From: Echinometra lucunter | Lineage: Eukaryota > Echinodermata > Echinoidea > Camarodonta > Echinometridae | Assembly: GCA_029962745.1 (NCBI GenBank) | Contig: CM057160.1 | Coordinates: 846,501 to 910,500 of the forward strand | Direction: 5' to 3' | Length of the DNA stretch: 64,000 bases | Shown: positions 1 through 11,092 of the stretch, piece by piece | Layout of the letters: every line of letters begins with the position of its first letter | How positions within the stretch are numbered: position 1 is the first letter of the stretch | The notes under the pieces: model-generated | What the model saw: only the letters and a program-made list of their open reading frames with translations | Database searches by the model: none | Told to the model about the DNA's origin: nothing | Made by a program: the position numbers and the translations under genes

Positions 1-418
1 TTCTGTTAAATTAACTCAGCAGATATTTACTTACATGTAACATTAAAATTAGCATTCCATATCACACATATTTCATTTGAAGAACTTTTCTCTGTTTACA
101 CATAAGCTCCAGAGATACAATCAATCTTACAATCAATTGTATCTCTTTACTACATGGTTTGCCACAGACTTACGATTGATATCAATCGTAAGATTGATTG
201 TATTTTTTATGTTACATCCCACTGATATGTTTTCTGTGAAATCAATTTGGCAGATTCAAGGTACACTATAGTATTCCATACTATATGTATACATATCATT
301 TGATTCCTCAAGATTCCTAAACAAAACATTACCCAAACAAGAGTTTAGTAATACTATAAATTTTTGTCTAGAAAAAGAAACGTATATAAATACTAGTAAA
401 TATTTCAAAATCACTTAC
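1..418. other. KDM1A intron 3 with palindromes
   Basis: Intronic sequence. It contains a perfect 24-bp palindrome at 169-192 (half site CTTACGATTGAT). Around it are further inverted copies of the ATACAATCAATCTTAC word (112-145 against 187-203), so the whole 112-203 stretch can fold back. No exon is recognised. Confidence 0.6.
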
Positions 419-552
419 AATCCTGTTCCTGATGTACAAAAATAATTTTTGTGTTTGCATGGGACTCTGTATGATATCAGGAAAACAAGCAGCTTCTTGA
501 GATGTCATCTTATCATGAGGTAAACGGGCTGAGAAGGCAGCACCCTCCAAAC
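419..552 (-). CDS. KDM1A: KDM1A exon 3 (start of SWIRM domain)
   Basis: The exon is flanked by the acceptor TATCTGCAG and the donor GTAAGTG on the minus strand. It enters in phase 1 and leaves in phase 0. It encodes [40 protein letters not shown] and RNRI, the beginning of the LSD1 SWIRM domain. The next exon is outside the window. Confidence 0.93.
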
Positions 553-3500
553 CTGCAGATATAAACAATTTTCTTTTAATTTGATTTTGATTTATTTTCT
601 TTAACATTCAGATAAGTGCATTCTTAAGTACCATGGCTTTTTGACAATAAAGCATAAATTAGAGTCCCCAGTTTTCCGCAATATGGAAAACAGAAAAATT
701 TCACAGAATTCGAGAAGAACACGGAATTCACGGAATTTCACAGAAAATGTGATTTTCAGGTTTAAAAATCTGAATTACGAAGAATTGAGTGAAAATCATG
801 AAAATCAAAGCAAAATCCAATAAAACAAAATCGTGCATCAGTCGAAAATCTGCCGATCAAACCTGTTCGCACTACAGAGCGAATATATTAAAGAAACTTG
901 CGTTTTTCTAAGATTTCCACTATTTATAATTGCTTTATCATATTTTGTACATGTCACCGAAGAACATGGAATTCGAAGTTTAGAACACACCGAAGAACAC
1001 GGAATTTGCATTTTAGAAAACGAAAAACTGAGGACTCAGCATAAATAGGCAAAAATACATCATAATTATTATCTTAAAGTGATTACACAATGGCTGAAAA
1101 ATTTGTGATATATGATCTAGAATAGAATTCTAAGAATAGAAATTATGCATTTTGGCAAATTATTTGTGGCTTGGTCATGGCTGACCTCAGAATTTGAGTA
1201 AATACGATTAACCGGCAGTGATGTAAATGTGAGTACCCAGATAACACGCACTGCAGTTAATGCGCTAGACTGTACAATATGTAATGTACGTCATGGGGTC
1301 AACATCAGTTGAAACTGGGACACCGCGGAGGTCCCAAAAATATGCTGAAATCTTACCATATTTGTGGTTATTTGCTTGGCAACACAACTATTTTGGAACT
1401 TTAGGCAGATGATTTTCTGCTCATGAAAATATGCTCTTTTAAATGAAGGAACATATTGTATCAGCATTGGGTACACCCTTTTAAAGAAAAATGATAAATT
1501 GTGAATTTGACTGTACAATATGTAATGTACGTCATGGGGTCAACATCAGTTGAAACTGGGACACCGCGGAGGTCCCAAAAATATGCTGAAATCTTACCAT
1601 ATTTGTGGTTATTTGCTTGGCAACACAACTATTTTGGAACTTTAGGCAGATGATTTTCTGCTCATGAAAATATGCTCTTTTAAATGAAGGAACATATTGT
1701 ATCAGCATTGGGTACACCCTTTTAAAGAAAAATGATAAATTGTGAATTTGTCACATTTCATCAAACATGATAAAATTATTTGCAGAGAAGGACTGTCAAC
1801 TTAAGCAATTTACTTGAAAATTGATTCAACCCATTTCTATAAGCTGCAGGTAGAGATATCTTGCTGTGCCGCAATTTATGATATGCATGTCACTTTTGAT
1901 GTACTGATTTTAAGGGGACAAGTACTCTACAAGGTATGTTCTTGATTAAAAGCATCACTAATAAGTAATAAACCCCCTCATCTGCAGTGTCTCTTAGTTA
2001 ACCCATAGCCTACTGGAACCAGGTGACATCTGTAATTACGCGTATGGGAAGGAGCACATTCAGCAGTCAACGGGTTAAGTAAAAATCAGAGATGACAAGG
2101 AGACCAGTAATGCGGGACGTTTTAGGCAGGCAATGCGTGAGATTGCCAGGCGTGTGTATAATATATATGGGGATAGGCTGTGATGTAGGCGTGAGAAAGA
2201 GATTTGGAGGGATGAGCAAGAGCCCCCAATGCGGGAGTCTCACGAGACTTGACATGTCTGAAAAATTTACCTTTGGGTTCTGACAATTCTTCTTCTGGTT
2301 CCTCTTCCTCTGGAATTTTTGTTCTTTTGGACTGTCTCTCTTCTTCAGAGAAGTATTCATCCTCGGACAGATTGGCCAACTTCTCATCCATCTCACGATA
2401 CTCCACCTGGATTGAAAGAGAAAGAAAAGCAAGGATAATGGGTGGCCATGGGGGAGGAGAGGGGGGGGGGAGGGAAATTAAGTCATAGGATACCATATTT
2501 TCTATGGAAGTGAAACCCTTTCAACTGCAACAATATCTTTCATTTTTCCACCCAACCTTGATCTTTCTAAGCTTTAGAATTAATCTAGCCAGTCCAATTT
2601 AATCTAATTTCCTTCAAAGTAAATAACTATTTATATCAAAACTTTTTAAGGCAAAATCAATAAACAAATCTACTATTAATCAAGCAAGAAGACCTTTACC
2701 TCACAATGAAACTCATATCTCAGAAAATCAAAAATTAATGATACAATGAATCAGCATAATTTTCATCAGATGGGAAACAGTCTACATTGATTTAGATTTA
2801 ACTTGGCTTTGCATTATACAATGCACTTCCATCAGACAAATGTTCGTAATAACAACACTATTTCCTCTATACACAGGATATACAAGATAGATTTGAGCCT
2901 TAAGAGAAGTTCAATACTTTACGTTAACAGTTAACACATAAAATAGACTTTTTGTTTCATGTTAAATTTTCATGGAAAGAGCTTCATAAATCATAAACTT
3001 AGACCCTAAGTGATAAAACAAACAAACATGGCAAAGGGCTTTATCATCAAGGTAAGTTTCTATTTTGTAACATCAAAATCAATTTAATATCATAAACTGT
3101 CACTGGCTAACAATGGTAAACATGAGCGGTTATACACCTTAAGTTAGGACTAACAATTAGGTCTACTCTTTGAGTCTTGGTCAATAAGATTGTTTTGTTG
3201 TTTCATTTTTGAGTTTTGTTTTGGCCTAGGCCTACCCGAGGTCTTTTTCTTCTGCTTGTTCTTCTGAGTGGTTCATCACTTCCATTAGAGGCATGGCCTT
3301 TGTGACTTGATCCATGACTTGATGAGACTGGCATGATGCTGTAAACTGGTGTAGGATGATGTTTTCCAGAGCCCGACGCTTGATGAGAACTCGAGGATTT
3401 ACCACTGCTTGATGCCATAGCCGGCTTCTGTTCTGCGCCGCTTGCTAAGGCGGATTGGCTCGGAGTCGTAGCTGCTCCTTGCTGCGCCTGCGGAGGGCTG

Positions 3501-3577
3501 CTCCTTTCCTTCTTTTTAGTGCCTTCATCGCCACTATTGTTGGTGCTACCACCGGAATCCTTCTCTTTCTTTTCCAT
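419..3577 (-). CDS. KDM1A: KDM1A (LSD1) lysine-specific histone demethylase 1A, 5' part
   Basis: Three exons (3236-3577, 2271-2406, 419-552) join in frame with GT-AG splice sites to give 204 residues. The product starts [10 protein letters not shown], continues through a Ser/Pro/His-rich disordered stretch to the basic [10 protein letters not shown] motif, then [19 protein letters not shown], an acidic EEEEPEEEL tract, and [18 protein letters not shown], which opens the SWIRM domain. This order and wording match the N-terminus of metazoan LSD1. Known role of the family: FAD-dependent removal of mono- and dimethyl groups from histone H3K4 (and K9) in nuclear CoREST/NuRD complexes. The amine-oxidase and tower domains must lie beyond base 1. 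An in-frame ATG at 3613 would add 12 residues; I chose 3577 because the charged MEKKEKD start looks more natural, but this is uncertain. The gene is divergent from the HDX candidate. Confidence 0.93.
1268..1749. repeat. Exact 241-bp tandem duplication in KDM1A intron 2
   Basis: Bases 1268-1508 are repeated at 1509-1749 with a period of 241 bp and no difference that I can find by eye. Each unit starts GACTGTACAATATGTAATG and ends in TGTGAATTT followed by G. The open frames in it are incidental. Perfect identity means either a very recent duplication or an assembly artefact. Confidence 0.9.
2002..2074. mobile_element. Tiny TTAA-flanked MITE-like element
   Basis: The 73-bp segment starts CCCATAGCCTACTG and ends CAGTCAACGGG, giving imperfect terminal inverted repeats (CCC.T.G.CT.CTG). 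Both ends sit directly inside TTAA (1998-2001 and 2075-2078), the target duplicated by piggyBac-type elements. At this size and similarity chance is possible. Confidence 0.4.
2271..2406 (-). CDS. KDM1A: KDM1A exon 2
   Basis: The exon is flanked on the minus strand by the acceptor TCAATCCAG and the donor GTAAAT. It enters in phase 0 and leaves in phase 1. It encodes [20 protein letters not shown] followed by an acidic, lysine-containing linker ([23 protein letters not shown]). The first block is nearly identical to vertebrate LSD1. Confidence 0.92.
2407..3235 (-). other. KDM1A intron 1
   Basis: AT-rich non-coding sequence between KDM1A exons 1 and 2. A 9-10 G run lies at about 2460. I see no gene, clear transposon or conserved element in it. 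Confidence 0.7.
3236..3577 (-). CDS. KDM1A: KDM1A exon 1 (coding part)
   Basis: This exon holds 114 codons. On the minus strand it ends with the codons for RKRPR, followed by the donor GTAGGC, in phase 0. It is rich in Ser, Gly, Lys and His and has no folded domain. It ends in the basic patch that immediately precedes the conserved VEYREMDEK block in LSD1 proteins. Confidence 0.9.
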
Positions 3578-3869
3578 TCTTTCAAATAAAAGTACAAAAT
3601 CCTTTGAAAACAATAGGTGATCGCAACTATTTAATATGCAACAAAACCCTCATTCCCTAACCCTTTCGTTCTCGTAATTCACACGCACTCGCCTTCTTTG
3701 TTATGTGAATTCAGGTCGAAGGTGAAATCAATCAAGTGATGCATTGTGGGTAATGACTAAATTAAATTAGATTTTGATCGCCATGATTGTGTGATCCGGT
3801 TGATTTGTCAGTAAAAATTCCTTTCATAGAATCACTCATCGAAATCACACCCTTCTCAAATACATCAAA
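3578..3869. promoter_or_regulatory. Probable bidirectional promoter between KDM1A and the HDX first-exon candidate
   Basis: This is the 292-bp interval between the KDM1A ATG (minus strand) and an ATG at 3870 (plus strand) that opens a short exon ending in a donor site. No TATA box is evident. Short divergent intergenic regions of this kind are typical of housekeeping-gene promoters. The call depends on the plus-strand exon being real. Confidence 0.4.
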
Positions 3870-3932
3870 ATGATGTCATCCGGGAATTTGCCTCCGAACG
3901 CATACCAATCTTTGTCATCGAGAGTGATGAGG
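3870..3932 (+). CDS. HDX: Candidate HDX first coding exon
   Basis: ATG ATG opens a frame encoding MMSSGNLPPNAYQSLSSRVM plus R, followed at once by the donor-like GTGAGAA, in phase 0. The first secure HDX exon (8667) also starts in phase 0, so the two can be spliced in frame. Against this, vertebrate HDX proteins begin almost at the homeodomain. In this genome translation could therefore start at the ATG at 8673, leaving this exon as part of another transcript or as chance. Confidence 0.35.
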
Positions 3933-6900
3933 GTGAGAAAACATTTTGACGGAAATTTTTTTTTCACAGTGACTGAACTCGTGAATAGAACTGACTGTGT
4001 GATCTAGATCGGGACGTCATTGAATTCAGTGTGTGAGTGTGTGTGTATTGTGCGCTTGTCGTCGTCGCCACCGCACCTCCGTCGACTCCGCTACGAAACA
4101 AGCCGGGCGGAACACAATTTGACTTGCTATCTTGTCATATTTGAAAAGTTATTTCTTCATTTCTTAAGAGGAAAATATCATATCATCCGAAATAAAGATT
4201 GCGCTTCGCCTTGGTATACCTGCATATACGCAGAAATGAGTAATATGGGTTTATTTTTGGACAAACATATATATGTTTCTCTCACTGCGGTCGCGAGCAG
4301 TAGAACAGACAAGGGGTGATTGCCATCATATTTAATCACGTAATCATTATCATAATACGTTGCCGATTTGCAAACTGTAACTTTTTAGGGGAACCCAGCT
4401 GATAGGAGATTTTGTTTGGAGTTCCTAAACGCAAACCGACGCAAACGCAAGACCAAACCGAGGATGGAGTTTGTTTATAATTATTTCTGTTCATTTAACT
4501 GCTGGCAGTCAAAGTATTTGGTTGATTGGTTGGTTGATTGATTGGTTGGTTGGTTTCTTGTTGTTTGCTTGTCTGTAAGTTTCTATTGTTATATTGTCGA
4601 AATGTTGTATATTTCATTTTTTGTTTGGAGTTTCTTTTGTTTTTGTATATGGTTAGGTTTCAGCATTTCTTTTTCTTTTTGACTGTATAATAATATTACT
4701 ATATTATTATATTATTATATGACATTATGGGCAAGGCTAACTCAACGGCTACGAAACATTTTTTTTTTCTTTTCAGTTGTCAAGAAAATGCAATTAACAA
4801 AACAAAAAGTACACGGTTAAAAAATATGTATATATATTTCTTTGCAAATAGACTTTGATGAAGGGGAGTATCAGCTAGGGTTGTCAAATTAAGGGAGGCC
4901 AAAGTCGTACAATATAGTAATTAAATAGAGCTCTCAATACAAACTTGTTTCACAGCTCTTTACATCAATTTACATGGAAGGGAAAAAACGGGGGGAAAAT
5001 TATAACAAAAACACAGTTAAAGAATATATTGTTGATTACTTGTCAAAAAGGACAGTTTTGAGATTTTTCTTGAAAACCTCAAATTCAGAGTCCTCGACAT
5101 TGATTTTTAAGGACAAAATAAACTCATAATAACAAACAAGATTTAATGACAGGAATAAGTAGGACCTATGCAGGGACGGCTCCATGAATTGTAAAGGGGG
5201 AAAGTCCTTTTTATTAATGAAAATTCTGATTCAGATTGAGAGGGTGGTTGCCTTGACATCTTTTATCTATGACAAGACAAAAAGTGGTTATCAGGCATAA
5301 TAATACGATGCGGACTCCCATGGCATAACAACCCCATCCCCACCCATCGCCATCTCGTATTTGCAGACACGGTTAATTCGTTAAACAAATTTTTTTAAAA
5401 AATGAAGATTTTTGCATGAGATGCGTGAAAGATAACTTCCTATTTACTTTACTTAGTATTTACTTAAAACTGATCAGTATTATTTTTTTCTTCTTCTTTC
5501 TTCTTTTTTTTCCTTCTTTGTGTGTGTGTGTGTGTGTGTGCATTTCAGCGGAGTTTCTCTTATATGCAAGGTATATAAGCCCAATCGATTTATTCTTCTT
5601 TTAATTATAACAAAGATGCCGCTTTTTTAAGATATTGTATGAGGGCCCCGATGGAAGAAGCATTCTTGACACCATTACCAAAAATATATTCATATTTTGA
5701 GGCCGTCATCCATTCAAGCCTAACCGTTCATGATGGCGGTCTCCTGCGTTCCATGCATTATTTCTTAAGTTTAATGAAAAATTACTGTATTTTGTGTTGT
5801 TGTTGTTGTTGTTGTTCGTTCCGTTTTTTTGGCGTACGATTCGTGTATTTTGTATTCTTGTTCATACCCTTTATATTATGATTATACTACTCTTGATCCG
5901 TTGTTTATGTAACATTTATGTATATTTGTATGATTTATATTGTATTATTTGAAATAAAAGGAAACAAACAAAACAATTAGGGCACAATGGATTTTCTTCT
6001 TTCCCTGAATTCAGTCTTAGCGATTTCCAATAAACATTATTCTGCGTTTTATGCCATAAAATCAAATAACGCCGTTCGAAAAAAAAGGCCTTAAAGGTGT
6101 GAGTAAAACTAAATTTTCTTTCTGGAAAAGATCGATATGATGTGTAATTGTTATATGGCATTGCTTATATGAGTGCCTTCATACGGGTTCATAAACCTTT
6201 CATCATGTTTTGTTTTAGGAAACCTGTTTCAGGATTTCAGCCTTTATATTATTTTATTATGGTTTGGTTCGATTCATTCTTGGTTTGAATATGTTACACC
6301 CACAAATTCAGATACAATAGGAATGATTAATTATTGAACTGCATCGCGTGTCTTCTGTTTTGTGGGGGGGGGGGGGGGGAGGCGCATCATCATCAAAATT
6401 AATTCAGAGCTTATGAACAGGACATGAATTTATAGCTAATCTTATACAATTTGCGATGGATCACTTAAAATTCTTCGAGCGTCATTTTGCCGCCCACGGA
6501 TCCACAGCTGAATAACACATTGCGAAAAACAAGTGGAGAAAAAAATACAATGCAAATAAATGGATTTCACCTAATACTTTTATCAAGCAATGAATTAGAA
6601 ATGAAAGATGAGCTCGATTTCTTGAAAGGTATGGATGTTTTTTGTTGAAAATATGTGGGATTGAGAAATAATAACTGTACAAATGAGGTATGGCCGCTTT
6701 TAGTTTAAAAGATTAGAATACTCCTACTCGGGAGTTTGTCTGTTTACTAGAACTCAACTTTTAGCGAGTGAATTGCCAGAACATTTTGAATTGAAGTTGT
6801 TGATCAGCTTTGCAGATAGCCCTCAAAAGGGGTTTTAATTGTTTCGATTTTTGAACTAGAAAAATAAAGACAGGTTATCATTAATTTCATCCCCTCCCCT

Positions 6901-7514
6901 GTAACAATGTACTCCTGTCTCTGAAAATTTTGTACGTAGGAATGAATGGAATAGAATATGGTAAAGTGTATTAAGAATGCCGATAAGATACTGAGAAGTA
7001 ATCAATAGCTCTGTATTATCGTTTTTTAATTGTTGATGTGATAAGATATTTTGATTTTGATTTTGATTGCTTTTACAACAGTGAGACAATTTTTCGTTTT
7101 TATTCTTTATAACGATATCCAAGGAAGTAACATAATAATAGCAAAGATTAGTGTTCTGTAACTAATGCAGTTCGATAAAAATCAAAGGAAAATAATTTTT
7201 TTCTCCGCAGAATTTGATAAGCCCCAGGATTTCATAATCCGCGCTCAAACGGGTTGTGTTTTTGAATGAATCGCATTTATCAAACTGCCCGGACTATATC
7301 TACATTACACAACCCGGACAGCATGTTTACTATTCCCTAATTGATCCCGTATTCCCTACCCCCCCCCCCCCCCTCCTAAAAAATAAAAAAAAGAGGAAGA
7401 ACAATAATAAAGATAATAACAATAATGATACCACCGTCACTGGAAAACTTCTCTAGGCCTATTTCTCATTGTCTTAAATTAGAAAAAAAAAATGAGACAA
7501 CAATACACTCATTT

Positions 7515-7790
7515 CAGTCAATCAATCAATCAATTCAATTTTATTGTCATGTTTAAAAAAAACACACAAACATTGTTCTCGGACTCCTTACGCATAAATG
7601 CATAACAAGAAAGTACATCTTTGATATACAGTGTGCATAAATAGGGTGCCTAACAAATACAAAATGAATACCTGAGAAAGACATGTACATACAAAATACA
7701 ACCTATAAAAGTAAGGGGGAAAAGGAAATTATGCCATAAATACCCTCCCTGGCCTGCCACCCACACACCATATTGCAATTAATAACTGAT
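7515..7790 (-). mobile_element. LINE 3' end remnant (minus strand)
   Basis: On the minus strand this segment ends TGACAATAAAATTGAATTG followed by a (ATTG)n tail. That is the form of non-LTR retrotransposon 3' ends that terminate in short tandem repeats after an AATAAA-like signal. No reading frame remains. The upstream limit is a guess. Confidence 0.35.
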
Positions 7791-8049
7791 AACAAATGAC
7801 CAATACCCCCCCCCCCCCGAGTATCTCCATGAATTTAGTTACTATATTGAGAAGAACTGCATACATAATGAAATTCGTAGAAAAGTTGGTTAAAAATTAA
7901 CTGACCAGTATTACAGTTGGTTAAAAAATCCCCATATGTTACATAAATCATTTTAAGAGCAGTTGGTCAATTCATATTTTAACCAATTTAATGATTTTGA
8001 ATCATCTGTTCAGTCTGTTGATTATAGTGTTGTCACATACAGAGATGAT

Positions 8050-8052
8050 TTC

Positions 8053-8097
<45 letters not shown>

Positions 8098-8470
8098 TTG
8101 TTTATACTGCGCTTTTCCCATAAGGCCCAAAGCGCTAACAATAAATCAAACAGTAAACATATAATCAAATGTATATCCTAAACTACAAACTGCCAAAAAG
8201 ATGGGTTTTCAATGCCTTTCTGAATGTTGTAATTGATGGAGACTGTCTAATTATGAGTGGGAAATCATTCCAGTGTTTTGAAGCTGACACAGTAAATGTC
8301 CTATCAACAGCTAATGTAGGAGTAACTGAATATGTGAGACGAAGAGGATCACTGGCTGATCTCAGTGCTCTGGTGGGTGTGTATAAATTCAAACAATTAC
8401 CCAAATACTTTGGAGCTTGATTATTCCTTTTGTACACAAACACAAGTAATTTGAAAATCATTCTTTGTAT
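8050..8470 (-). mobile_element. 5'-truncated non-LTR retrotransposon (3' end of RT ORF)
   Basis: The minus-strand frame 8461-8183 encodes a typical C-terminus of a LINE reverse-transcriptase ORF: TPTRALRSASDPLRL, then SASKHWNDFPLIIRQSPSIT and [11 protein letters not shown]. It is followed by a short 3' UTR with TAGCGCTTTGGGCC and a tail of ATA repeats (8053-8098 as TAT on the plus strand). A related copy lies at 60690-60920. The element is a dead fragment. Confidence 0.75.
8053..8098. repeat. (TAT)n microsatellite, LINE tail
   Basis: An uninterrupted TAT trinucleotide array of about 45 bp forms the 3' tail of the LINE fragment beside it. Confidence 0.9.
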
Positions 8471-8666
8471 TAATTGTTAGATGTTCGAGGAATTCATTGT
8501 CGGGGCGTATAACTATCCGGAACCCTATACTAATGAGTGACATCACATTTATGATAATATTAGTATTATTGGAAGGAAACCCTCAGTCTACTGCATGCCC
8601 TTCACTCTTGCTTCTTTCTTTCTTCTGTTGCTGTTGTTGTTTTTATTCCTCTTTTTTTCCCTTCAG

Positions 8667-8813
8667 ATTCCGATGAGGCACACGTTCACACTGGAACAAA
8701 AACGAATCCTGATGAAATACTTCGAGCAGGGGATGGTTGGACAGAGTCTTATGTACCAGGAGAAGATCCAGCAATGTGCACAAGAAGCTTCACTGGAGTT
8801 TGACGTCGTTAGA
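8667..8813 (+). CDS. HDX: HDX exon with homeodomain helices 1-2
   Basis: The acceptor CTTTTTTTCCCTTCAG precedes 49 codons starting IPMRHTFTLEQ. The exon ends FDVVR with the donor GTAAGC, in phase 0. The ATG at 8673 (third codon) is equivalent to the vertebrate HDX start and may be the real initiator. Confidence 0.87.
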
Positions 8814-10210
8814 GTAAGCCAGCTTTTTTTTTTCTTAACGACCAGGAGCGGCGCCCCCGGGGGGCAAGAGGGGTCCACTCCCCCCCCCCCCCCCCGATTT
8901 TTCTAGTGAACAAAAACAAAAGAGGAGAAAAAGAAGAAAAAGGGGAAGCAGAAGAAGAAAGAAGAGCATGGGGAAAGAGAGGGTTGGGTCAGGCAACTAT
9001 ATAATACCCCTATTTTTTTTCATTTATTCATTTAAAATGTAAATAAACTCGTCTATGGGTCATCTTGCCCCACGCCCCTATCAAAATACCCTGGCGGCGC
9101 TCCCCCCCCCCCCCCCCCTGTTAACGTATAGCCTCCTTTTTTGTATTATTAGATATACTTCTCCTGCCAAAAGCAAGGTTATGTACTTCTTTCCTCCTCC
9201 CACCTCCTTTCAAAACAAACATTTATCATTATTCGTTATTCTTTATTGTATTCATCAAGTTCTGATTTATTCATATTTGATTACCAATATCTCATTAAGC
9301 CAAAGATTACTGAAAATGGAATTAGCATGACTTCAGACTGCTTTGATTTTAGGAGTTTTTTTTCTTGTTGTTTTTCGTCTAGAACTGGATAGGTAACCAG
9401 CGGAGAAAGCGTCGATTAGAAGAAGTCCAGAGAGCGTGTATGCAGACCTACATTGACCAGGTACCACCAGGAGAATGTAACGAAGGAATACCACAGGCCA
9501 AGATCCAAACCTTGACAATGACACCACCACGCCAGACTCAGATGCTCTTCTTGCCGCACATGACAAAGCAGCCCGGTGGGACGCCGCCACAGCAACCTCT
9601 CCATGGTGGCGCAGTTGGAGAGGGTGCTGTCCATAGCTCAGAGGCATCTAATCCGCATCACAGTGAACCCAATCAAGCGCAGGTCAATCAACTAGCGCTG
9701 ACGCAGTTGGTACCTACGAACCCTAATCAACACCAATCCGCCACACAGGTACAGGCGCCACCGCATACCTCACCACGGATGCCCAATCGATCAATGCCAC
9801 CTTACCTACAAGGACAGCCCTCCACAGGTTACCCATCAGTAACCACCAATGACGGCATGCCTCCAAGTAGCATGTCAGCTCAAGCAACGCCTGTGGCACC
9901 ACCACAGCCAACATCACAGAGATCCGATCACTCTTCACCGCTAGGATCTGCTTCATCTCCTGTCATGTCGGCAGCATCAATGCAAGACGAAGAGATTGGA
10001 TACCATCAGACTCCAATCCGAGGGTTTTATCCTGGTCCAAGAGGTCCTAGAATGATGCCAGGAGGTACACACCCAGGTCATCCACAGCAGAGGATGTCCC
10101 CACCAAGCTTCACTGTATACCCATCGGTTAAGATGATGCCGCCACCCAAAGAGTCTCCAGAAATGAGGCACCATGAAATAAGACGAATCGTAGAACAGAT
10201 ACAGATGAAT
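8667..10210 (+). CDS. HDX: HDX highly divergent homeobox protein, N-terminal part
   Basis: Two phase-0 exons (8667-8813 and 9383-10210) encode an atypical homeodomain and a long low-complexity region. The homeodomain runs from MRHTFTLEQKRILMKYFEQG through QQCAQEASLEFDVVR to NWIGNQRRKRR. W48, N51 and R53 of helix 3 are present, with Ile where most homeodomains have Phe49. The FT.EQ.RIL..Y...GM start and the VVR.W.GN.RRK helix match the first homeodomain of vertebrate HDX. The following 250 residues are rich in Pro, Gln, Ser and His. HDX is a putative nuclear DNA-binding protein of poorly known function. The second homeodomain of vertebrate HDX is not seen and may lie in gap 1 or further on. 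A MITE occupies half of the intron. Confidence 0.85.
8843..9120 (-). mobile_element. hAT-type MITE, family G (copy in HDX intron)
   Basis: A 278-bp element starts CAGGAGCGGCGCCCCCGG and ends GGCGGCGCTCCC, poly-C, CTG. The flanks TTAACGAC and TTAACGTA resemble a decayed 8-bp target duplication. Its reverse complement matches 18895-19150 and 42476-42745 along most of its length, including GAGTTTAT..A..TTTTAAATGA, a CTGACCCAACCCTCT-like block and a pyrimidine-rich centre. Confidence 0.7.
9383..10210 (+). CDS. HDX: HDX exon with homeodomain helix 3 and P/Q/S-rich region
   Basis: The acceptor TTTTTCGTCTAG is followed by NWIGNQRRKRRLEEVQRACM. The exon gives 276 codons and ends HHEIRRIVEQIQMN with the donor GTAAGT, in phase 0. 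The frame is rich in Pro, Gln, Ser and Thr with no other folded domain. The splice point falls inside helix 3, between residues 46 and 47 of the homeodomain. Confidence 0.87.
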
Positions 10211-10468
10211 GTAAGTTTCGTGATAATTATCATCAAAATAATGAGATCATGAAAAAATACTCTATTTTCTTAATTCATATTCGTGAGGTTTATTTCTTTC
10301 AAATAATGTATGATCATTTTTTCCGAGCTGTGCCCTTTTTGGAAACCACAAGTAATAGAATTCATGACAAAATTTCCTCCAGCAAAAATATCATCTAGGC
10401 TCTTTCCAGAGGGACTACGGGGGGGGGGGGGGGGGTGGGGGTGGAGTCTGCTTATCTTCTTTTCACAG

Positions 10469-10499
10469 TCGCATTTACATAACAGTTATGTAAATGCGA
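10469..10499. repeat. Perfect short palindrome
   Basis: Fifteen-base arms (TCGCATTTACATAAC and its complement) are separated by one base. It lies in the presumed HDX intron, just after a 16-17 G run. It may be a hairpin left by a lost element; no regulatory identity is evident. Confidence 0.8.
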
Positions 10500-11092
10500 A
10501 TCAGTTACGAATCAGTTACTGATTCGTATTTTGGTGAAACAAGATGTGCAGTGAGATATTACGTACATTTGATTGTGTTTTGAAAAATCTTAGACTGATT
10601 TTTTAACTACATGTAATATATTTAGACAAAATTTATCAAAACACAAACTTTTATGAATTTTGTGCATCGACGTTTTTTGACAAGTTAGTAGGACATCGTA
10701 CATGTCCTACTTGGCAAGTATGAAAACGAGTAGAACAAATTACTTCTTTGAAGTGTTTATGTCAATCAACGCGAAATGAAGCCTGTCACTCGTTACCAAA
10801 ACCTTTGTTTGAAAATAGGGCGCACGTCATAACCGACCTTACTGAATCACACTTTCTGTTTCTCTTCACTTGTTTATTTTATTTTTTGTACTTTACTTAA
10901 AATGTCAATATCAAGCCGTGTGCTATTATTCCATCTGTGTATTTCTTTGTAATGATAGTCATATCCAAGGCTGACACAATGATATTTCTTCAAATTAATG
11001 ATGAGTCTGGCAAACAGAAACCATGCATGATCAGTTTGAAACCATTTTCTAAGCATTTTCTAGAAAGAAGTAGGGGATACTGCTTTTTTTTT

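Larger units (their letters stand above)
553..2270 (-). other. KDM1A intron 2
   Basis: Intron between KDM1A exons 2 and 3. It contains an exact 241-bp tandem duplication (1268-1749) and a 73-bp TTAA-flanked element (2002-2074). Between about 660 and 1030 there are short dispersed repeats of a GAAGAACAC/GGAATTC type. No coding signal is seen on either strand. Confidence 0.7.
3933..8666 (+). other. Putative HDX intron 1 / non-coding region
   Basis: 4.7 kb without a convincing exon. It holds GT-rich and CT-rich microsatellites (about 5470-5540), long T and G runs (6363-6379), poly-C runs (7360-7372, 7807-7818) and two LINE 3' remnants on the minus strand (7515-7790 and 8050-8470). The many small open frames here look incidental. 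Confidence 0.5.
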
